Positions 54,708 to 64,000 of a stretch of DNA of 64,000 nt are shown piece after piece. The stretch is from Cichorium intybus. Lineage: Eukaryota; Streptophyta; Magnoliopsida; Asterales; Asteraceae. Position 1 is the first letter of the stretch. Every line of letters begins with the position of its first letter. The position numbers and the translations under genes were made by a program. The notes under the pieces were generated by a model. The model was not told the DNA's origin. It did not search any database and saw only the letters and a list, made by a program, of their open reading frames with translations. The stretch lies in the NCBI GenBank assembly GCA_023525715.1, contig CM042017.1, forward strand, positions 84,382,857-84,446,856, read 5' to 3'.

Positions 54708-57700
54708 TTAGAAAAAGAACTTCCTTAGATGTTGAGCATTCCATGTCCTTGGTATCGTTTTTCCATCGGTGGTTTCTAGCACATAGGACCCATTTCGGCG
54801 CGCTTCTTGTACCTTGTAAGGGCCCTCCCATGTCGGTCCTAGTTTGCCTCTTGGCTGCACGTGACTGATTTCGTTCCTCCTTAACACAAAGTCCCCTACC
54901 TTGAAAGCTTTGGACTGTACACGCTTATTATAGTACCTTTCTGTGTTGGATTTGTACGCTGCTTGTCGTAGGTTGGCGAGTTCCCTTTTTTCGTCTAGTA
55001 AATCCAAACTGTGTCGCAAATCTTCTTCAGCTTTCTCTGGTGTGAAAGTGGAAATTCTAAGGGATGTTATCATTAAATCCGGGGGAAGTACAGCTTCCGT
55101 GCCGTATGTTAAACTGAATGGGGTTTCTCGCGTGCCAGCTCGGGGGGTTGTTCGGTAGGACCATAGTACGCTTGGGAGTTCCTCCACCCAGTTACCTTTA
55201 GCTTTTCCCAATCTCTTCTTGATTCCGTTGACAATGGTCCGGTTGGTTACTTCCGTTTGACCATTCGCCTGCGGATGTGCCACCGATGTGAATTGCTGTC
55301 GGATGTTTCTTTCTTCGCACCAACCTCTGAACGAATTTTCTGCAAACTGTAATCCGTTGTCGCTGATCAATACCCTAGGCGTGCCAAACTTTGTCTGTAT
55401 GCTCTTCCACATAAACTTTATGATGGTCCTACCCGAGATGGAGGCTAGTGGCTCAGCTTCCACCCATTTCGTGAAGTAATCAATAGCAACAACGAGGAAC
55501 TTCACTCTCCCAGGGGCCTCGGGGAATGGTCCTACAATATCAATTCCCCACTGGTAGAACGGCCAGGGGCTGCGAATACTCGTCATAGTGTTGGGAGGTA
55601 AGTTTTGTACTGGGGCAAAGGTTTGGCACTCGGGGCATGTTCGTGTCATCTCTGTCGCTTCGTGGTGTATGTCTGGCCAGAAGACTCCCATTCGCAATAT
55701 TTTACCGGTTAGAGCGCGCGCACCCTCATGAGCTCCCGCATGCCCCGAGTGTGTCTCTTCCAATATCTGTCGTCCTTCCTGCTTGGTTATGCACTTCAGC
55801 CATGGGGTAAGGTATCCCTTTTTATACAATATTCCCTCCATTATAACGAAATTTGGGGCTTTGACCCTTATCTTTCGCGCGCTTGCATCGTCTTCTGGTA
55901 GTGTGCCGTGTCGGAGGTATTCTACATAAGGTGTCATCCACGTTACTTCTTCGTGCCTCGTGTCACAAATTTTTTTTTCGTCTATGCTTCTTGCTGGTAA
56001 AACTTCGACCAATACTTGCTTCGTCAAATGATCAAAAGAAGTTGAGGCGAGCTTACTCAGGGCATCCGCCCTCCTGTTTTCTGATCTTGGAATTTGTTTG
56101 ATAGTGAACTTGTCGAAGGATTTGGTTAGCTTTTGAACTGCGTCCATGTACCCTTGCATTCTTTTGTTTCTTGCTTCGTATCGGCCATTAACTTGATTTG
56201 TTACTAGCATTGAATCGCTCAAAGCTGCAACTTGTTTTGCCCCGTTTTCAATTGCCAGTTTTAAGCCTGCTAGCAGAGCTTCGTATTCCGCTTCATTGTT
56301 AGATGTCTTGAAATCGAATCTTAATGCGTACGTAATCTCCTCCCCATGTGGGCTCTTCAAAATTAGGCCTGCGCCTGATCCCTCTTTGCTTGCTGCTCCG
56401 TCAGTAAAAAGGGTCCATTCATATTGTTGCTTAGTTATAGGTTTCAGCTGGCTGTCTGGCACTGTCACTTGCATCTGTTCTGGAATTTCGATGAGGAAGT
56501 CCGCCAAAGCTTGGCCTTTGATACCTGATCGCGGCCGATATTCAATGTGATGCTCTCCTAATTCTATTGGCCATTTTGCTAATCGACCGGAGTTTTCTGG
56601 CTTCAAGAGTATTTGTTTTAGCGGTTGGCTGGTAAGGACCTCAATGTGGTGCGCCTGGAAATATCGTCGGAGTCGCCTGGCAGCGTATACGAGTGCCAAG
56701 ACAAGTTTCTCCAATATAGGGTAATTGACTTCTGGGCCCTGAAGTGCTTGGCTTACGAAATACACTGGTAGCTGCATGGTGTTCCTTTCTACTACCAAAA
56801 CCGCTGAAATCGCCTCTTGTGCCGCCGACAGATATACGAACAAAGTTTCCCCAGGGGTCGGGCCGGCGAGCGTTGGCAGTTGACTAAGTGTTTCTTTGAG
56901 TTTCTGCCATGCTTCGTCGGCTGCAGGCGTCTATTTGAATCCTTCTTTACTTACTTCGCCTTTCAGCGTATTAAAGAGTGGTAATGCTTTTTCAGCTGAC
57001 TTGGCTATGAAACGGCCTAAGGCAGTTAATTTTCCGTTGAGACCTTGCATTTCCTTCACTGTAGTAGGTATTTTAGTTTCGATAGCGTCTTGGAGTTTTG
57101 CTGGATTGGGGAGGACACCTTGGTTTTTTACATAGTATCCCAAGAACTGGCCTTCTTCTACCCCGAAAACACATTTTGATGGATTTAATTTCATCTTCGC
57201 CTCCTCCAACGTTTTGAAAGTTTCTTCGATGTCAGCCGTTAGTGCTAGTGTCTCTTGACTTTTAATGACCATATCATCAACGTAAACTTCTATATTTCTT
57301 CCGATTTGACTGCGAAACATTCTGTCGACCAAGCGTTGGTAAGTTGCTCCTGCGTTTTTCAATCCAAATGGCATTTTTTATAGCAAAATGTTCCCCTGTC
57401 GGTGTAAAATGCAGTCTTTTCTTGGTCTTCTTTCTTCATCTGAATTTGGTGGTAACCTTTATACGCATCCAAGAAACACTTCCAACGGAAACCTTGAAGT
57501 GACTCTACTTTTTGGTCAATTTCTGGCAGTGGGTAACAATCTTTAGGGCACGCCTTGTTTAAATCTGTATAGTCTATACACATGCGCCAACTACCATCGT
57601 GTTTCTTGACCATTACCGGGTTGGCTATCCAATCGGGGAAAGTTGCTTCACGCAGAATTCCGGCGGCCACTAGCTTAGATACCTCAATGTTGATTGCAGC

Positions 57701-58783
57701 GTTACGTTCGCCAGCCTGGCTTCGCTTCTTCTGCTTTATAGCGCTACTTCCCGCTTTAACATTCAAACTATGTTCTATGACATCTCTATCTACCCCCACC
57801 ATGTCAGACGGTTGCCATGCAAACACATGTTTGTATTTCCGAAGTAGGGTAATAATTGCGTCTCTTACATCAGCAGGAAGGGTGTTACCTATTTTGATAA
57901 GCTGTTCAGGGTAGGCTGGATTAACGATTGCTTTGTCACCGGACTCTTCCGAGCGCACTTTTTTGGTAGGGCGAACGATATCTGTGGGTTGCATGACCTG
58001 GTAACATCTCAATTGTTGAGGGTTTGTGGCGAGGACACACGCCGTGCCGCCGAATGTTTTGAATTTGAGTGTGCCATGGACCGTAGACGGTACTGCGCCA
58101 AACTTCAGGAGTCCTGGTCGCCCCAATATCATGTTGTGCTCCGACGGTGCCTGTACCACTACAAATTCGAGGAGAACGGTTTTGTAGAGTTTTTCATCGA
58201 AGCTTCGCAGAGTAAAGGGCAAATGTATTGTCCCGACTGGCCAGATGCTGTGTCCCGTGAACCCTACCAATCGACGTGTGGCTGGCTGCAGGGTGTCTTT
58301 AATCACTTGAGGGAGTAGGGTAAAACAATGCTCGTGAATAATGTCTGCAGCACTTCCGGTGTCGATATATACTCTGTGAATCTTGATATTTTTGACATAC
58401 CCAACGATGATTGGAGGGTCATCTCCCTGCCAGTTGTCTGGTCTGGGATCGTCTATAGAGAAATCCAGGTTTAAAATCTTTTGCTGGGGGCACGCGGCCT
58501 CCTCTCTGGCGCATGAGATTCGTTTGTGGCAGGTGCGGATGGCTAATATCTCAAGTCCTCGTCCAGTTCCTTGTTCGTCCTTCTTGTTTCTTCCCATGTT
58601 CCGGTTTGCTTCGTATTGTTCTCTTAATTTCTTTGCCGTTTCTACGAGGTTTCCTTTTAGCTGCTTTTCCTCCATCTCTCGTTTTAGCATGGCGCAATCT
58701 GCCGTGTCATGAGCCCTACTTTTGTGGTATTCACAGTACCGGTTTCGGTTATCTTGGGCTTTACCAATGTTCTCTTTCACCAT
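54708..58783 (-). pseudogene. Tat-2 protease and pol
   Basis: The first stretch (58783-57359) includes the Cys/His block CEYHKSRAHDTADC, protease IDTGSAAD and RT up to CYKK. One A is missing from the run at 57371-57378, so the frame shifts before MPFGLKNAG. The second stretch (57374-56931) has YVDD (about 57272-57283) and ends in TAG where a Trp is expected (GFK-W-TPAADEAW). The third (56843-54708, 711 codons) is unbroken: RNase H, second RNase H (FTDGAASKEGSGA), integrase with D in GIDIVGPF, D in SDNGLQF and E in GQTEVTNRT, and the C-terminus IPRTWNAQHLRKFFF. RT and both RNase H active residues are kept. Confidence 0.93.
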
Positions 58784-58846
58784 ATAAATGTCTGCATTTC
58801 TGTTTCGCTGCTCTTCTCTAGGAAATGGATTGTATCGTCGTGGTGG

Positions 58847-60063
58847 TCAGCCTCTTCTAAAGGAGGGAGTGGGATAATCAGTTCGTCGGCTATGGTGTTG
58901 GTATTGATCATGGCGTTTATGGTACTGGTCTGAAGTTGCTTTGAGGTATGATTGTTTTTCGACGGTTCCTTCTTCTTGACGGAGGAAACGTTCTACTCGC
59001 TCCTTGAGTTCGTGACGTGTCTGGGGTGGTTTTCCCAGGAACTTCCTGGATAGCGGTCCTGGGAGAAGTCCCCAGGTAAAGGCTCCTGTGACCATTCTAT
59101 AATATTGTCCTGGGACATCGAGTGTTGCTTTGTTGAAACGGCGAAAGTATTCTTTCACAGACTCTCCTTCGCGTTGTTTACATCCCATGATGGCGTGATT
59201 ATCGCCTCTGTACTTTCGGAGTTGCATAAAATTTGTTAGGAAAAGTTGTTTCAACTGCTCAAAATTGTAGATACTGTTTGGTGCTAAGCTTTTAAACCAC
59301 GCGCCTGCGTTTCCATCTAAAGTTGTTGGGAAGTACGTGCACCAGAATCGCTGATCTAATTTCAGGGACGTCATATGCCATTCATATGTATCAATGTGGC
59401 TATCGGGGCATGTTGTGCCATTATACACTTTCAACGTTGGTAGCTTGGCCGTACTTGGAATCTCGTAGTCTAGTAACTCCTTGACGAAAGGGGAACGATT
59501 GGTTGTTATTTTCGGGATGGGAACTGGTGGATATTGCTGAAAAGGTGGATCAAGTGGTACAAAATTGTATGGTGGCGTTATATAAGGTGGCGTATAACTG
59601 CTGCCGTAATATGGCGGCAGCCCGAAAGACGTATGGGGAGTTGGTGTACCGGTAAACATTTGATAAGGGACAGTTGAGACTGGGATAGGAGTTGATGAGA
59701 GAGTAGTGGTTAATGGCGCTGAGGAAGAGAATCCCAGAGAAAAAGAGGGATTCAGCACCGTTCCCGATTGAAGGAAAGGAGGAGGAGGAACCAGCGGTGC
59801 TCCCGACGCTGTGGGTGTGGTTGTTTGTGATGTAAGTAGTGTGGAGTTAACGATGTTCCAGTTTGAAAGAAGGGATTAAAGTATGTTACTGGCGGTGTTG
59901 TGGAGGTTGACAGTGCCGGCTGCCATGGTGGTATGATAGTGGCTGGGGAAGGTGTATTGAGCATATTTACCGGTGTTTGTGGTGTAGCGGCGTCTAAAGA
60001 TGCCATCGGTCGAATTGGGCTTGGCGTAACGCCGCTTTGCTGATTCTCCGATGGTGTAGCCAT
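58847..60063 (-). pseudogene. Tat-2 gag
   Basis: Starts MATPSENQQSG at 60063. The Pro-rich N-terminal part suffers a frameshift near 59840. The gag domain is intact (DTYEWHMTSLKLDQRFWC, GAWFKSLAPNSI, FMQLRKYRGD). A TGA at 58847-58849, from a CGA Arg codon by C-to-T, interrupts the basic region before the Cys/His block. Confidence 0.9.
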
Positions 60064-60096
60064 TCAGTATCGGAGAATATGATCCTTGCGTTGTCA

Positions 60097-60113
60097 CACA
60101 ACGGATGGCGCCA
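60097..60113 (-). promoter_or_regulatory. primer binding site of Tat-2
   Basis: TGGCGCCATCCGTTGTG on the minus strand, one base from the 5' LTR. Confidence 0.85.
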
Positions 60114-60114
60114 A

Positions 60115-61502
<1,388 letters not shown>

Positions 61503-61503
61503 T

Positions 61504-61518
61504 TGGCGCCATCCGTGT
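61504..61518 (+). promoter_or_regulatory. primer binding site of Tat-3
   Basis: TGGCGCCATCCGTGT, one base after the LTR, identical in core to Tat-1 and Tat-2. Confidence 0.87.
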
Positions 61519-61558
61519 TGTGACACGCAACGAAAAACCACCATTTTAATCTCCGGCA

Positions 61559-64000
61559 ATGACGACTAAAGGACAAACAAGCGATGGTAACAACCCAAGA
61601 AGCCCAATACGCTCAATGCCGCCTCTGGGCCCAATACTGAGAGAAACATTACCAACAACACCATCGCCACCAAGAACCAACCCCCTCGCACCCCCCTTAA
61701 TTCCCCAAACACCAGTTCCTTCATCGGCATTCCAACACACTGTAACACCAATAACCATGAGTACGCCGCCGCCGTATATACCGTTTAGCTACCCATTCAC
61801 ACCATTTCAATCATAAACGGGACCACCAATATTCACCCCCTCACCCACATCTTTCTTCCAGCCATCCCAACCAACAGTAGCACCATTGTTCACAAATTTT
61901 ACAACAACACCAACGCTGGGAGGACCAATACCAATCCCCACATCGGTAAACACACCCATTTCATCCTTGGGAGGCATACCGACCAGTGCACTCCCTCTGT
62001 TCTACACCCAACCGCCAGCGTACCAACCCGTCACACCTTTCACCCAAACAACAAACAATACGAATCCACTTCCCCATCTGGCATACAAGTCCCCGTTCGT
62101 CAAAGAGACACACGAGTACGACATGCCAAACACAGCTAAACTACCACACTTGAAAACATATGATGGAACCACCTGCCCAGATAGCCACATCGACACGTAC
62201 GAATGGCATATGCAATCGCTGAAGTTAGACGAACGCTTCTGGTGTACGCACTTCCTGACGACGCTAGATGGGAACGCGGGTGCATGGTTCAAAAGCCTTG
62301 CGCCAAGCAGCATCAGAAACTTTACCGAGCTCAAGGAACAATTCCTCTCAAACTTCATGCAACTGCGCAAATACAGAGGGGATATTCGAGAGATCATTGG
62401 CTGCAAGCAACTGGAGGGCGAAACAGTTAGAGCTTATTTCAAAAGATTCAATGAAGCAACACTGAATGTACCAGGGCAAAATGACAACCTGGTGACTGGA
62501 GCTTTCACACATGGCCTACTGCCGGGTCCATTATCAACAAAATTCCTGGGAAAACCACCAGCCACTCGCCAAGAGATGAAGGAGCGAGTAGAACGTTTCT
62601 TACGACAAGAAGAGGGTACGGCCGCCAAGGAGGCATACCTAAAAGCAGCAGCTACCTCTTCATCAAAGTCTAGAGAAGGCCAATCACAATATACCAGCGA
62701 TAGACGACAATCATTCAGAAGAGGTAAACCTCCAAAACCCTATAACAACCACTACAAAGATGACAGGAGATATAAGCAGACGGACGTTCTGGCTGTTGCA
62801 GAGAAAAGCAAGTCAACAAGGAAAACGCCAGAACGCCCGAGAGACCAATCTAAGTACTGTGAGTTCCACAAATGTTACGGGCATGACACAGCAGAATGCG
62901 CCGTGCTGAAGAAAGCACTTGACCAGCGAATACAACGAGGGAACCTAAACGACATAGCCAAGTCAATTCGCCCAAAGAATGATAGAAACGATACTCCAGT
63001 GAAAAACAAGGACGCACTAAAGAAGGGGCCAGAGATTCTAGTAATACACAAACACCACCACCGAGCACGAGAGCATAACCCAGACGTTGACGACCTACAA
63101 ATATCATTTTCCAGCAAAGACAGAAAGTCAGATGGATGGAACGGAGATGACCCACTCATCATCCAGGCCAGAATCTGAGACATAATTATCCATCGTATAC
63201 ACATCGATAGTGGTAGTGCAGCAGAGATCATGTTCGAACATTGCTTCCGCCAGCTGCCACGGGAATAGAGGGCAGACGTACGCCCCCCAGCAGTAAATTT
63301 AACCGGCTTCACAGGGCACAACATCATACCAACCAGGATGATCTACCTACCAATCACGATAGAAGATGGCCAACGAAAGAAGACCGTTACGCTTGAATTC
63401 ACGGTAGTGCGAGCACCATCGGAACATAACATCATCATGGGAAGACCAGCAGCGCTATACTTTGGCATTGTTGCATCAACACTGCATGGCATAATCAAGT
63501 TCCCAACGAAAAGCGGCATAGCCACCGTCCTGGCAACTCCACGAAAGACGTTCAAATGCTACCAGATAATGCTGCCCACAGACATTGATGGAAAACGGAA
63601 GCGCCCAAGAGATGAACCTAAATAAAGCAAAGAAATAATTCACCACAATTACCCAGATCAAAAGATACAAGTTGGCAGCACATTACCATTGAGTTACGAA
63701 AGGATGTAATATCCCTACTCCGAAAATATAAGCATGTATTCGCCCGGGAGCCAGCGGATATGGTGGGAGTAGAAAGAGCGATCATCGAACACAACCTTAA
63801 TGTTACACTAGGAAGCAACATCGTCAAACAAAAACGTCGTGGCCAAGCAGGAGAACGCAACAACGCCATCAACGCGGAAGTCGCCAAGTTGGTGCAAGCT
63901 GGCATTGTTCGCGAAGCTTTCTTTCCAACATGGATCGCCAACCCAGTGATGGTCAAGAAAAGTGATGGAAGCTGGAGAATGTGTATCGACTACACCGATT
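61559..64000 (+). pseudogene. Tat-3 gag, protease and start of RT
   Basis: The ATG is at 61559. A TAA at 61814 breaks the Pro-rich region. The frame is then open to 63178 through the gag domain (DTYEWHMQSLKLDERFWC) and the Cys/His block (CEFHKCYGHDTAEC, about 62858). A TGA at 63176 comes from a CGA Arg codon. The protease motif IDSGSAAE follows at about 63205 with the aspartate kept, then a TAG near 63267, an open stretch 63338-63625 ending in TAA, and frameshifts near 63690. At the window edge the RT motif MCIDYTD is readable. Dead copy, older looking than Tat-2. Confidence 0.9.

Overview
This is nuclear DNA of a flowering plant, almost certainly a eudicot. It holds one host gene with eight coding exons, which encodes a kelch-repeat protein resembling an uncharacterised Arabidopsis family. 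Everything else recognisable is plant transposable elements: Ty1/copia, Ty3/gypsy of Tekay/Del-like and Tat type, a Helitron, a Mutator-like element and other terminal-inverted-repeat (TIR) elements. The species cannot be named from the sequence; an asterid is a guess. No tRNA, rRNA, CRISPR or prokaryotic feature was seen.

Layout. 1-3779: 3' half of a copia element (copia-A) with its 3' LTR. 3780-5714: gene-free AT-rich DNA. 5715-9607: a chain of (AT)n tracts joined to a TIR element packed with 18-bp palindromes (5810-8073) and a non-autonomous Helitron (8165-9477). 9895-28849: an old copia element (copia-B) that received a solo gypsy LTR (10851-13763, itself hit by a DNA element), a complete minus-strand gypsy element with near-identical LTRs (16835-25778) and a second solo LTR (26996-27966). 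Each of the three LTR insertions has an exact 5-bp target duplication. 29678-33309: the kelch gene, seemingly intact. About 33475-39705: a Mutator-like element carrying a nested minus-strand copia (copia-C, 34103-38913). 40081-64000: three Tat-type gypsy elements (Tat-1 minus, Tat-2 minus, Tat-3 plus and cut by the window edge), separated from each other only by pure (AT)n.

How it fits together. Tat-1 and Tat-2 share one plan. Gag-pro-RT-RNase H-second RNase H-integrase runs one way. A separate gene of the 'putative gypsy type transposon' family runs the opposite way from beside the 3' LTR, and it has a small intron at the same place and phase in both elements. The two transcription units converge on a tandem array: 118-bp units in Tat-1, unrelated 81-bp units in Tat-2. 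All three Tat elements, copia-B, the Helitron and the palindrome element begin or end in (AT)n, and several LTR tips have been eroded into it. The best candidates for something under-described are the antisense gene with its convergent satellite-like array, the (AT)n junctions and the palindrome array. All pol and antisense reading frames seen carry nonsense codons or frameshifts, so no autonomous element is evident here.
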